The notes under the pieces were generated by a model, which saw only the letters and a program-made list of their open reading frames with translations, searched no databases and was not told where the DNA came from. A stretch of DNA of 64,000 bases from Nematostella vectensis (taxonomy: Eukaryota > Cnidaria > Anthozoa > Actiniaria > Edwardsiidae): positions 3,954,001-4,018,000 of the forward strand of contig NC_064034.1 in NCBI RefSeq assembly GCF_932526225.1. Reading direction: 5' to 3'. The stretch's first letter is position 1, and every line of letters begins with the position of its first letter. This document shows positions 44,531 through 57,800 of the stretch, one piece after another. The translations under genes were made by a program, and so were the position numbers.

Positions 44531-45684
44531 TAATTATCTCTTAATATTTTTCTGTACATAGTGTTACTATTTAGATTTTATTTTGAGCCAATAAAACCTG
44601 TACCATGTTAACTATCTGTCTTATTATTTACAATTCCTAGATTTCATGAAGCTATGGCACCATCTGATCCAGTACTAAGCCAACTCGCCTTGCGGATCAC
44701 CAGAATCATTTCAGATTCCAAGTAGCCTCAAGTCGTACTTTGGTTATTTCAATAAATGGAAAAGCTGGGCTTCTAGTTTTCCTGAGATTAGATATTTCCC
44801 AGCCACTGACATTAATTTCGCCTTATACTTGATATCTTTGGTTCAGTCTGGTTGTTCCTTATCTACCATTCAGCAATCTTTCTATAGCCTAAATTACTTT
44901 CATAACGCTTGTGGCGCTGTCAACCCATGTGAAAGCAAATTTTTGCGTTGTATTTTTGAAGGCTGCAAGCGCAGTGCTCGTAAGCCAGTTACAAAAACTA
45001 GGGAACCAGTTTTACCCGAACATCTTACAAAACTTGTTCACCGCTTTGCTTCACATAGTGCTACATTGTCTGACATACGCGATGTAACTTTTTGCCTGCT
45101 TGCCTTCGCTGCTTTTCTTATTCGTTTTGATGAAGCAAGTGGCCTAAGATGGTCTGACATTGAGGTTTTTGACGCCTATATTTCAATTAAAATAAATAGT
45201 AGTAAAACTGACCAGTTAGGCAAAGGCTGCGTTCGTTTAGTATCTAAGACATGCCGTTCTACATGCCCATGTGCAATGCTTGTTAGATATGCTACTATGG
45301 CGAACAGAACATTTGATTCTTCCGAGTTTATTTTTCAGAACATTTCTTACGGCAAAAATAAGGGCTGTACCTTACGCCCTGGCACCCAACTTTTTTATTC
45401 TAGGCTCAGGGAAGCGGTCCTTGCCAAGTTCCGCGCTATAGGCGTACTCCCAGGTAGTATTGGCTTACATTCTTTGAGAATAGGCGGAGCATCTGCTTCT
45501 GCAAGTAATAACGTTTCACACCAAATTATCAAACAACATGGTAGGTGGAAGACAGACACCGCTGAAGACTTGTACTGTCGTATGGATCTTCAAAATCAGC
45601 TCTTAGTCACCTCCTCTATAGGTTTGTAATCAACTCAATTTACTTATACCACCATTTTTCTCACCAGATTTTTGTTGCTTGACC

Positions 45685-45785
45685 TAAACTGGTACGCGTC
45701 ACTCCTCACACCTTGTGTGTTGTTTATGTAGAATATACAATATAAACATTTTCTGTGCGAAGGATCGCAGAGACTAAGCACAGAA
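45685..45785 (+). repeat. retroelement direct repeat B1
   Basis: taaactggtacgcgtcactc through gactaagcacagaa; an apparently identical partner is at 46010-46110. Confidence 0.9.
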
Positions 45786-46009
45786 ATGTGTTTATGTTGG
45801 GCATTCGGAATTCGCGCCTTGCGCGTTTCCTAAAGGTTCACTCATGCCTATATATTGAGCTAATTACATTCGTCTTTCACTCGACCTTACCAGTTTGCAT
45901 AACGCGTCGTTTTTTTTTCCGGGGTTATTTTCCCCAGTCTTCTGCTAGTTGATACATGAACATGTTTGTATATTTTACATTACATCTATACTTGCAATAT
46001 CGTTTCCAA

Positions 46010-46110
46010 TAAACTGGTACGCGTCACTCCTCACACCTTGTGTGTTGTTTATGTAGAATATACAATATAAACATTTTCTGTGCGAAGGATCGCAGAGACT
46101 AAGCACAGAA
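46010..46110 (+). repeat. retroelement direct repeat B2
   Basis: Partner of 45685-45785; marks the 3' end of the element. Confidence 0.9.
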
Positions 46111-47149
46111 TATGGTATAACTATGAGACTTGGTTTTGTGGTCATTGCGCGGGTACCCTGTGGTGTCACTCGCCAGTCAGTCAGCCGCGCAACTCCCAGG
46201 CCCCACTCGGCCCCGTAATGGCGGCTAAATACAAGCACGTGCAAGGGAAAAAGTTCTTGCCATGCGATGATTATTTATTTTTGCCTCTAATTTTGTGACT
46301 TAAGGATAAAGTGAACTAGAGGAGATCTACTAGCATTCATCCACGCCAAGATTTATGTAAGGATATGTCTGGTTTTAGCTAGTAAATTTAAAAGCGAACA
46401 CCACCACAAGAAAGCGACAAAAATAATGCAAGGTGAGTTTCGGACGACGCTTTGTATTGTCTTAAGGATATGACAGTTATTGGGCTTTTTGTTGTCCTTT
46501 TTGTTTGCTTTGAGAATGCGAGTGCTTAACTTAGTAATCAAATTATTTGAGCATAACTCCTTTTGTTTTGACATTCTTTGTTCTATCTTTGTTCTTGATT
46601 GTGTTGAAATATTTCATAAAGGCTAACCAATATCGTGTTGCATTGGCATATACTGCTAAAGAAGACCCTTTTTTGTATTTATATCCTGTGCTCTTAGTCC
46701 TAAGAAGATACATATCCTTAGAAGATACAGCAACTTTTAAAACTTACAAGAGAAATTTTCCTTACCGAGTATAAAAAAAATCAACCCCTATTGCCAATAT
46801 GTATTGTTGTTATTGTCTGCATCTTGCATCTCATGTGTTTATTTATTTTTTTCAAATAGTTGTGGAAATTAGTCAGATTATAGATGTCTTGATGAAAATA
46901 TTGTTTTGAAAGAGATGTCACTCTTTTATGAACCAGGGACTACCTGAGGGCCAAGATGAATGCTAAAGACTGGAAGACATGAGAATTGAGAACCATGTCT
47001 TGAAAGATAACAGTAGGGGGTTCTTATTCACTAGTCATTTGATACCCCCACACACATGGTCCCAGGAAAGGGTGGGGTGATTAGACGTTAATAAAAGCCT
47101 GTTTCCAAGTTGAGAGTCAAAAACTGTCAATACCTTAACCCCTCTTGAT
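46111..47149. other. gene-free stretch between retroelements
   Basis: A short GC-richer piece near 46140-46230 includes an ATG with a 20-odd-codon frame. A 75-codon hydrophobic frame at 46547-46774 has no recognisable relatives and unremarkable composition. I see no convincing gene. Confidence 0.5.
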
Positions 47150-49868
47150 ATATTCTGGTTAAAAAGTAATATAAAGTCCAACATTGGAACGATGAGAGGA
47201 AGAAGTGGTGAAGTAGTAGAGACCATCTCAAGGAGAATGATTGATATCTGTTGTTTACAAGAGACAAAGTGGAGGGGTAGTTCTGCTCAGATGATTATGG
47301 GTAAAGACACCAGATACAAGTTTTTCTGGTCTGGTAACGACAAAGGCACTGGCGGTGTTGGTATCTTGCTTGCTGAGAAGTGGGTGGAACATGTTTTGGA
47401 AGTCAAACGCATCTCAGACTGAATCTGTGCCATTAAGATCAATGTTGGTTTCACCATCCTGACCATTTTCTCTATTTATGCCCCTCAAGTAGGTTTGGAT
47501 GACGAAGCTAAGGACTCCTTTTATGACGAACTGTTTTGTGCGGTCTCAAAGACCGCTGAAACTGAGTCCTTGTTTCTATGTGGGAATTTCAACGGTCAAG
47601 AATGTGCCCTGCAACACAAACTGGTGATATGTGACACCTTCCTAAAATTCAGTAAGAAATGAAACAAGTCTTTACCCCTAGGCTTCGTGTCTGGAAACTG
47701 AGAGACCCCGGGATAAAGGTCAAGTTCCTAAATGAAGTAAAAGCTGGGTTAGATTCAGCAGATGCACGTACAGATCCAATTGAAGACACCTGGCAGTCCC
47801 TAAAAGGGTCCCTAATGGGTGCAAGTGAAAAGATCTGTGGATACACAAAGAAAGGTAACTGGAGAAACCAGACTTGATGGTGGGATGACTCCGTTAGCTC
47901 GGCCATTGATGAGAAAAGACGTCTGTAGAAAGTTTGGAAGAAGGGCGGCAGCAAGCAAGAATATCTGACTTCTAAACGCACTGCGAAGAGCATAGTTCGT
48001 GCCGCCAAGCGGAAAGCAGAGGCCAGTAAATTTGCAAGCGTCGAGAAAGATGACAAGGACGTTTTCCGCATTGCCATGGAGAATGGAGAAGAAGTGCAAA
48101 GACGTTGTGGGTGAGTGTTGCGTTAAAGACGATCAGGAGCACATCTCACTCACTGATGATGCTAAGAAGAATGCGTGGAGAGAACACTACAACCATCTGC
48201 TGAATGTTGAGTTTTCATGGTCCCATGAAGACCTACCTCCTGCTTACCAAGTTGAGGGACCTCCAATCCTGGTAACATCTGAAATGGTGGCAAGGGCAGT
48301 GTGCAAAATGAAGCAGGGCAAAGCGGCCGGTCCCTGTGGTGTTGTGGCTGAGATGGTTAAGGCCTCTGATGAAGTCAGCATCTCCATCCTGGCCAGCCTC
48401 TCATTGCCGAGAAGAGGATTCCTGTAGACTGGGACTTGAGCCACATCCTCAACTTCTACAAAGGGAAAGGCGATGCGCTGGAAAGGGGAAATTACAGAGG
48501 CCTCAAACTAACGGAGCACTGCTTGAAAATAGTTGAGAGAGTGCTGGAGAAGGTGGGCCGAAGTTTGGTGTCCATTGATGAGATGCAGTTTGGATTCGTG
48601 CCTGGCAAGGGAACGACAGACGCTATTTTTGTTGTGCGACAGCTCCAAGAAAAACATCTGGCTAAAGGAAAGAGTTTGTTCTTTGCCTTTGTAGACCTAG
48701 AAAAGGCATTTGATCGCGTTCCTCGTGATATCTTATGGCGGGCAATGCGTCGCCTGGACCGGAGTGGTTCGTCAGTACAATACAAGCAATGTACTCCCAT
48801 GCCTCAAGTAGAGTGTGCGTCAGCAATTCCCTTATGGACAGCTTCAAGGTACAAGTTGGTGTCCACCAAGGCTCTGTGCTGAGTCCGTTCCTTTTCATTG
48901 TAGTACTTGAAGCCCTTTCTGCAGACCTCCGTAGTGGTTGTCCTTGGGAGTTACTCTATGCAGACGACCTAGTAATCTCCTCAGATTCTTAAGACACACT
49001 CCTGGCGAAGCTGTGCATGTGGAAACAGGGGTTAGAGTCAAAGGGGCTCCGTGTTAACATGAGCAAGACTGAGATCCTGATGTCTGGCCCTGACTTGAAT
49101 TCCTTGAGAGACTCTGGAAAGTTCCCTTGTGCTGTATGCAGGAAGGGTTTGGGGAGTAACTCCATCTTCTGCAGTGGATGTTCTCTTTGGGTGCACAAGA
49201 AGTGCAGCAACATCCCTGGTAGGTTAACCCCCAACCCATTATTCAGATGCAGCAGATGTCAGGGCACTGCACGCCCAATCGATGGCAGACCCCTTGCTGA
49301 AGTGATAGTGGACGAACAGCGCCTGGAAGTCGTTGACTCTTTCTGCTACCTCGGTGACACCATCTGTGCTGGAGGTGGCTGCGAGGCGGCCATAATTACC
49401 AGAACAAGATCTGCCTGGGGAAAATTCAAAGAGCTCCTTCCAGTTCTATCAAGCAAAAGCCTATCACTCCGCACAAGAGGGAAGGTTTACAGCAGCTGCG
49501 TCAGGAGTGCCATGCTCTATGCTGGCGAATGTTGGGCTCCTAAGAGCAGTGACCTAGCAAGGCTGCAGAGAAGCGAACGTGCAATGCTTAGATGGATGTG
49601 TGCACTGAAACCCGAAGATGACACAAGTTTGAGCACCATTCGGGACAGGCTCGGGATCGAAAGCTTGGAACTGGCTCTCCGGAAAGCTAGCCTCCGGTGG
49701 TTCGGGCAAGCGTGGCATCCAACCGTAAAGCATGGAGAGATGCTGTAAAGAACCTGCGCGACCCCGAAGTGAACCTCCATGCGGCGTCACACCTGCCAAT
49801 AGGTGGACATTGACGTTAATGGATAGTGAGTGAGTGAGTGAGTGAGTGAGTGAGTGAGTGAGTGAGTG
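47150..49868 (+). pseudogene. decayed non-LTR retrotransposon (RTE/CFDP2-like endonuclease plus RT)
   Basis: An apurinic-type endonuclease start (GTMRGRSGEVVE, CCLQETKWRG, GTGGVGILL) is followed by an in-frame stop near 47420 and a GDFN-like motif read as GNFN. RT motifs appear in several frames: GKAAGPCG, NYRGLKLTEHCLKI, GFVPGKGTTDAIF, FVDLEKAFDRVPR, HQGSVLSPFLF and the catalytic YADD near 48958. Downstream is a zinc-knuckle-like CAVC-x9-CSGC-x3-H segment and a C-terminal YLGDTICAGG...CAVRSAMLY-type tail ending with a stop at 49746-49748. The element ends in (TGAG)n. Stops and frameshifts make it dead. Confidence 0.88.
49827..49868 (+). repeat. (TGAG)n microsatellite tail of the LINE
   Basis: About ten perfect units directly after the element's 3' UTR. 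Confidence 0.9.
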
Positions 49869-51895
49869 ATGGGAAATCAGCACTAAAAATGGTACATTAA
49901 AACTTCAGTATTGCATCTCATCTAAAATTGTGTCTAACACTATATTCTATCTTTGAAACGCTGTTTCATCCATTACTTGTTCTTTGCAAAGACAAAGCTT
50001 GTCAGAATGTAGGTTTACAAATGTTTATTTATGGAACTTTTATTAAGGGGAAGGGTTTTTTAGAGCAAGATACTTAAACTTTATAACACTAGCAACAACC
50101 TTGTTCTTTTTCAATAATAGAATTCTGTTCACATAGCTTGGATAGCATAGACATGGCCTCTTTAGAGGCCTGTGGTGGTGAAAGGGTTAAGATAATGGGA
50201 AAGTAGGGGAAATGTCAAGAAATGCTCAATCAAATTATTTTCATTACTGTTATATTTTTTTCACCAAACCTTTCAAGTTGAGTCAATTTCCTTTATATCT
50301 CCTCTCCTGTCGACTAATTTTTAGTCAATTGATATTCTTTGCTTCCTCTCTACCCCAAACATAGATCAATGAAAAGGTTTGGTTTGAAATTATAATTTAG
50401 CATTTTAGCACTGTCAGTGATGCCTTAGATGATTTTTTTTAAGATTTGCTTCCAAAATCAATCTGTTTTTTCTTCATTGCATTTAGTAGGCCACCAACAA
50501 CAAGGCCACTATATGGTAAAGGGTGGGTGCACCAATATGTAATCCATGAAAGGAGATATATTTTTGGATTTTAATTTCCAGACATTTTTTTCTGAGAGAA
50601 TCGCCACTAAATCAATGCATAAAAATTACAGTATGGCATCTAAACAGTCTAAATATATTATTTAGAATCTTTGGAATGTTGTTAAATCTATGACATATTC
50701 TGCACAAGTGAAAATTTGTGGGAGTATTGTTTTGATTAAAAAAAATGGAACTTCTATGATGGGACATAAGAATTTACCATTAGACTCTTGACAGCCATAT
50801 TCACACCAAGAATTGTGTTTGTTACATTTGATGTACTGCATAATTTAAATTATTGAATAAGGCCTGGATCAATCTGGTTCGTACAATAAATAAATCTCAA
50901 AGAAGAGAGCAGGATCCTAGATCCCCAAAAAATACATCGATCAGTCAACACAAAAGGTGTTCAATGCTGGCTCCGCTTTTAGGCAGCGCCTAAATTTATA
51001 TATTATTTTGATTTAATGCTGATCAGTGGTCTTTTTAGAGAACCCCTGTACCGCAACATGTTTGTCCCGTCCTCCGAGCATTGACTTTCTATTAGAAACT
51101 TCTAGTTCTAGAACTTGTTTCTTCGCAGATGATTCTCTGGGAATCTTGTCGGATGCAGTATGGCGAAATACCTCTATGGTCATAGCTAATAGATGGAGGA
51201 TAATGAAATTAATCTTGTCGGATGCAGTATGGCGAAATACCTCTCTATGGTCATAGCTAATAGATGGAGGATAATGAAATAGGATATGAAATAAGGAGGA
51301 CCCGTTTCAGTCTATTTCCCAAGGAATCATATCTATATAAATGGGGGTGGCTTGTTATCGGTAACCCGATGTTTCGGTAACCCTGTCTCAGCTCTGTTTT
51401 GTGGCGTTGGACGAGCCATCGAACCGGAAATGCTTCAGCAACAACATGGCGGCTAGTTGGAATCAGATGTGACTTGTTCCTTTCTTTCGCATACAACAAC
51501 AAAGGTAAACTACAAAGATGCATTCTCGGATCCGCATTCTCTATCTGTTAGAAATACACTATTGCGATATTAGTTTTAAAACGGCGCAATATAAACTGCA
51601 TGGTTTTCTCTACAACGTAATTCACTCATCATGGCCGACAATCTTGTTATAATTAGTTTGTAATCAAACTTCCTTGTTTAATAAGTAATATCAGTAAAAA
51701 CTTAGTTAATGCATCTGTAGGTTATCCATTTACTTTATTAGTAAGTGACATGAATACACGTGCAGATTCATTCATTTTTGTGTTTTTTTTTCCAACGACA
51801 ATAGTTACTTCGTTACCGCGTTTTGCTTGTTGTTGGTTTTGTGGTTCCAAGACTCAATTTATACATACTTACATTCCCCCTTCCATACACAGAAA
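49869..51895. other. intergenic region upstream of the PH-actin gene
   Basis: No gene recognised. Holds a 70 bp tandem duplication and, at ~50965-51003, a 39 bp block matching 40203-40243 in inverted orientation. Confidence 0.55.
51142..51281 (+). repeat. 70 bp tandem duplication
   Basis: atcttgtcggatgcagtatg through gatggaggataatgaaat occurs twice; copies differ by a 2 bp insertion (cctctctatgg) and little else. Confidence 0.93.
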
Positions 51896-54800
51896 ATGGA
51901 ATCAGAAAACTCAGGTGAGTGTGGAATTACAAGTCATGTCTGTAATAATTTTTAAATCATCTCATACATGCCATAGGGGATATAATTATTAATAATCATG
52001 ACAATAATTATATCATATTGAGATACAGTCGAAGCTCTCTGAGCGACCGCTCTTGTAAGTGATCAGCTCCGATTACGAACACGATCACGAATCACTGATT
52101 GAATTGTCACACAAACTCTGTAATTCTAACCCCTCGTAAGCGACCAACTTATCTGTGCGACCAGCTCCGTTAACGACCACAATTTCAAACCACCAACTGA
52201 GATTTTCTTTAATTTTTAAGCTCTCGTCAGCGAATTTCATAATTACTATTTTCTAACTTCAATTTCAACCATGGGATTGACATTTCTTTTTCACCAGAAA
52301 ATGCAAGGAATCACTAGTCCATTGCCAGCTCCACGATTTATCCTTTTTCCAGTTACAATAGCCATCCACTTGTTCATTGCACGCTTTAGAAATCGGCTAA
52401 CAAAAGACACCATGCGATAGTGGTAGACACAGAAGATATTCTCATGACGAAAAGTAGTCGATATAAACGAGCATAACAAGCTACTTTGCGTAGAATCAAT
52501 TGCTATTAAATAAAACAACTCACTCTCTTGATAAGTCAAATACCTAGTTTTAAATCAAGCAATAAACCAAAATATCACAGCTTTGTTATTATCACCATAT
52601 CTTTTAGATTCCATTTAAATTAAGCTCCCGTAAGCGACCAACCCCTATTTTTCAAGTTTTTGGCACCCAGTGGTCGCTAATGAGAGCAAGCTCTCGTAAG
52701 AGACCAGCTCCGTTAACGACCACAATTTTCAGTTCCCAAGGTGGTCGCTTACAAGAGCTTCAACTGTAGATGTATATTACTGAGATCCACTTGTATAGCC
52801 TTTGTGTTGCTGAGACTTGCTGAACAATGTAATAAAGCCATTGTCATGTCACACAGGGAGTCCACTACAACGGTTTGAGTTAGGTTTGAATGGTTTTTGG
52901 GCTTTGCGGCTTTCTTGATTTAGAGTTTTAGTTTGACTGTATCTCCAGTCTCTATTTTAGAGCCTGGTTCTTATGCCTGTTGCAACAATAGAATGGCTCC
53001 AATGTGACAGGGCAGGCACGTAGCCAGGATTTTGGGTTTTGAGAGAGAGTTTCAGTTACCCATTAGGCAGACCATGTTATCTAAGGTAACTCATCCTAGC
53101 TCACAGCGGTACTTAATTTCCCTTCATTAGAGTGGACCTTCCAGTCAAGTGGGGTGGGGGGTGGGGGGGGGGAAACCCCTGAACCCCCCTGGCTACGTGC
53201 CTGCAGTATACATACTCAGAGTAAGATAATGGCAGCTAATCCTAAACTTATTAGGGCTGATTCACACTATGTCATCAGTAGAAACAAAAGATAAGCAGTT
53301 GAAGCCAAATTATATAAATAGACTGCAGCTAGACACCTTGGAACTACAGAATAGGTATCCCTTCATCTGGTACCCATATAAAGATCATTGTTAAAAGACA
53401 ACAGAAATTCTGTGATTGTTTTGCTATAATGCACTTGATGTCAAAGATCTTTTAAAGACTTTGTCTATAAGAAAAGGGTCGAGTCTTAAAATGTAGTATG
53501 AAAATAATATGGGCTCTTATCATATCATCATTGTTGAAATCGTAAATATGAATTATCTACTATATTAAAGGATCACTTTCAAGCCAAGTGCAAGAGGAAA
53601 TAGAGAGTTTAAAGGAGTTGTACCTAACAACATCTAAAGGTAACTTGTGAAGTATTTTTATAATGATTTGATGAAATCTGAGGAATTGTTGCTACAGAAG
53701 TTCCAATATCTACATATATTACTACAGCATTTCTAAGCAAACAGAGCTTTCATATGTATAGAACATTTAACAAACAAGCCAAAGGGGGTAGTGGTCTGCT
53801 AGTGAACCCCTTTTCTGTATCAGCAGTGGTAATTGTGTCAGATATAGTTGAGGTAGTCAAGGCCCTGACCATTTCCCTGATTATAATACATTTCTTATTT
53901 ATATTTTGTGGATAATGAGGAGTGCATTTACCACAGAGCTTGAGAACTGGCAGGACAGCGAATTCCTTGTGTGCTGCTCAGATGAGAAATTTGATGAGCT
54001 TATCAAATTTCTTACTCCCAAGGTGAGAGGCATGCTGCATCCATATAACCAAGTATCCATTAAAAAATTAGTATGCCATGACTAGTTAACACAATTCACC
54101 CACAGCTAGACAGTCAAACAAATTTGGATCCAATTTTGTTTGGGAAAATATGTACAGACATGAACGCTTCCATCAAAGCTACTGTATTTAATCTCAAGAT
54201 AAGGACAGTGTATGTGTCAGAAATTTCATATTATTTTGATGTTTGTAGGATCTCCAAGGAGCTGTTCTGATATTTCAAAGACAAATTGACATTGAGAAGC
54301 AAATAGTGAACTGCCTTGAGTCACTCAGTTGCACTGGGGCAGATTCTGACGCAACTAAGAAACTGGTTGGACATCAGGGAAGACTGGCTGTATTGAGAAG
54401 CCGTGTCCTGCGTTGCTTGACCAAGGTTTGAAACAGTGATTTTCTCAACTGCAGGGACACATATAGTCTCTACATGTAGTTCCAGCTGCCATTTTGGACA
54501 CAATCTGTCAACTTTGTAAAATTTGGTGAATTACTGTAGTCTAAAACTGAACTTTCTGTTCCAGTTATCCTTTTTTTGTTTATCCTTTTTACCTCACTTG
54601 TTTAGTCATAGCTTTTTCTTAGATGTACTTCCTCCTAATTCTTATTGCTTTGGTATGCAGCAACTCCAAGATCATGGCAACAAAGAATGCGAGCTTCCAC
54701 CCTGGAAAAGCCCATCCTTCGTAACCAAGTCCCCAAGTTCTTCCACTGGTGTGTAGTGCTTCAGGGTCGGGGAAAATGCAGGATCCATTTTCAATTTCTT

Positions 54801-57800
54801 ATACGTTTTTCTTTACATGCAAGAAAATTTACCCAAGAGGTCTTGTCTTTGGGCTGGAGTAATTTTAATATGGTTTACCAAAAACTGGTGAACAACTGCC
54901 AAATTTCGTCTTCTGTTATTTAAGACCAAAATGATGATGGTCCTTTGTATCCCCTTTAGACCTACTGTATGTAGGGCCATTCAACAAAATGCACACGTCA
55001 TTATACTTTGAAAATACTGTGCTTGTACTGTATTCCCCAGTTTGGTTTTTGATATATTTAGCAAAATGTTTAGCAAATTTATATTTAAAGACCCACAATT
55101 TGTTTAATTTTCAATAGAGTATTCCATTATATAAGAGCCTTTATTTTTTTTTTGGCTTAGTAGGTTCTTTTATTTTGGGGTATTGAAAAAATTCTGCCTT
55201 TAGTTTCTCAAATCACTAGGGTGATGGTACACACAAACAGTGTTTGTGCACGTTTTTAGCACACACAGTTGTTGGGTCCTTTTGATCACGAACAATATTC
55301 TTGAAAATGAAGCCTGTGTCTGCTTAATAAAAGAAGATAATTTCTTCTCTAAGTCCTTTCGATTAACGGTTAATTCTCTTTTCATGCAAAGATGAGGCCA
55401 TCAACAGCTGTAATGACACTTCTGAGTATGGATCAAAGGACAGACATGCCAATATTTCATCTGTACAAGAAAATCCAGGAAGCCATACCAACACTGTACA
55501 AGGCGAAGTTACACCGGCACAAGATGCTGCAGGTGGTTCATCAGAGTCTGTGGAAGGTAATAGGGACACTCAGAAGGGGAACAGCAATGGAACAATGAGT
55601 TCAACAAGCACACAAGCTTTTCCAGCCGCTTTGAATGAGACACCACTCAGTGGAGCCGTGCAAACATCTGAAAATACAAGTATTCACGACAAAGAGATGA
55701 CCAGTGAGGAAGGCGATTCAACTAGTGTGGCCAACACTCAAGTGCCACCAGGGGACGGTCTTGATCAAGAGCAGAATGATGAAGCTAAAGCCGTGTCAGA
55801 TGCAAACGAATCAGCAGACGCTTCTTTGCTAAGCACCGGTCTTCAGTTTAACCCTTCTCTAGCCAAAGAAATAACCTTAGAATCGAGCACACCACCTCAA
55901 AGTGAAGAAATAACAACAAAATCGGACGAAAGAGCAGCTGCTATCAAGGACACAGTGGACTTGAGGGAGATGTCAGTCGTGTTGCAAAAGGCAGCAGCAG
56001 AGAACAGGAAGTCATACCAGGAGTGGAAGCTGAAGCGACAACAGAGTGAGGAGAAGCCTGTTGACGGGAGCACATCCCCACCCATCAAGCCCCTCCCCTA
56101 CAGAGGGGGCTCTTACAAGAAAGCCATGGAAAAAGAAATGAGAGGGCTAGGATTGAAAGAGGAGGTAAATGTCTGGGTACTCATAGTAACTTCTATACAT
56201 ATAACCAAATTTTTGTTCTGCAGAAATGAGTTGTTCATACCTATGGCCCTCCGGGTTGTATATGGTTAAAAGTTATCGTGTCTTAAATGATATATCACAT
56301 TCTTATGTGTATATACAATGACTACGCTGCATGTTAGTGTACATTTATCTTGCTATTGCATATCTCGGCAAGCAAATGATGTCCTTAAATGTCATAGAAA
56401 ATGGTGTACAGGGCAAGCCTGTCTGCAAAGGTGTTGCCAAAGAAAGGGCGGGCGCAGTATTTTTATTACGACTATTAGTTATTCGGACTGTATCCTTTTG
56501 TTTGTTTTTTAATAGGTTTTGTTTTTTTAAGGATGCTACGAAAGTGGAGGTGGCCGAGGACCAGCCAGATGCAGTAATAAAAGAACGAGTAGACTTCCAA
56601 AGCTGGGACCCAGTGAGTGCTGTGTTTATTTACATCTATATTATATTATATTATATTATATTATATTATATTATATTATATTATATTATATTATATTATA
56701 TTATATTATATTATATTATATTATATTATATTATATTATATTATATTATATTATATTATATTATATTATATTATATTATATTATATTATATTATATTATA
56801 TTATATTATATTATATTATATTATATTATATTATACAATATTTATAAAATATAATCGCATTATATTTTAATTTAAACTGTTTTTTTTTTATCCAGACTCC
56901 ATTACTGAGGGACTTATTTGGTCAATTGAAGCGTGTTAATGCTGCAGAGCCCGTAAGTATTTTTAACTTTTCGCATTGCACTCTGTACGGCTCACTCTTG
57001 TCACTTATCACTGGTATTGAACAAAAAAGAGTATTTTCTAGGGCCAATCTGGTCAGGATATGCCCAATGTACGTATGGCAGGCTACATGGATAAGTTACC
57101 AAGCAGCTACAAGCAAAAGAAGGTACTGTCACGCGGCACGTAACGAAACGCTATTGATCCTGTAACTAGTAGCTGCAAACTTGCTTGTTAATTGTTTGCT
57201 TAAGTAGCTTAGCCATTCGGCAAAAAGAACCATTGAAACGGGAGAGTGAAAAATAAATAATGTTGAGCGTTGGGATTTGATCACTAATACCCGTCCTGTA
57301 CTCGTTAACTAATAGAGTAGAAAGTTGGATCTGAGTTCATTAAAGCTTTGAACCCTAAGCAGAACCTAATTTTAGGAGTAGCTAGATAGTAGTTTTATGA
57401 CAGTAAGTGCAAAAATGGTTGCAATTCTGGATATCATAATAATCAGTGTGAAGCTTGCCATGAGCACTAGCGCAGCAAGCATGTAGTGTGCTACCACCAA
57501 GGGCTTGCCGACTACAAGCCGCATTGTCACCAGTTTACTTCCGGAGATCCGACGGAAACCTCAACCGTTAAAAGACAAAAGAATCTATTAGAATCCGAGA
57601 TGTTTAACAGGCCATCTGCTCTAAATTATCAATCACATCCTCAAGACTCTAAACTTCCACACACTGCTTTCAATATTTTGAAATATTTTTCGCGTTTTCC
57701 GTTAAAAATAATCGGAAGTGAACTGGTGACAATGCGGCTTTAAGAGCATAAAGATAGGGGTGCAGCAAAACCTCCAACACTTCTTATGAAGACCTCAATC

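Larger units (their letters stand above)
43084..46110 (+). pseudogene. 5'-truncated tyrosine-recombinase retroelement (Ngaro/DIRS type)
   Basis: Order: the end of a reverse-transcriptase region (VASVTGKIVSLETGVG), an RNase H domain with YSDASALSCGG, NARELLAILYGL, FTDNRNT and EYTDSISR (43430-43760), then a tyrosine recombinase (about 44829-45629) with FDEASGLRWSD, SSKTDQLGKG, LHSLRIGGAS, HGRW and DLYC, so its R-K-HxxR-H/W-Y set looks complete. RNase H is broken by a frameshift near 43588, and another change of frame occurs at the T-run near 44070. A 101 bp direct repeat (45685-45785 and 46010-46110) flanks a 224 bp spacer, as expected for the B1-A2-B2 split direct repeats of Ngaro elements; the matching A1 and most of the RT are missing at the 5' side. 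Not mobile on its own. Confidence 0.85.

Noticed and set aside
46547-46774. 75-codon hydrophobic frame
   Set aside because: AT-rich chance frame between two retroelements with no splice context or recognisable family.
47192-49748. Separate reading frames that could be annotated as host endonuclease and RT genes
   Set aside because: They are fragments of one decayed LINE with in-frame stops and frameshifts.
56331-56870. 179-codon frame rich in Ile/Leu/Tyr
   Set aside because: Mostly the (TTATA)n microsatellite; only 56532-56612 is a real exon, in that stretch.
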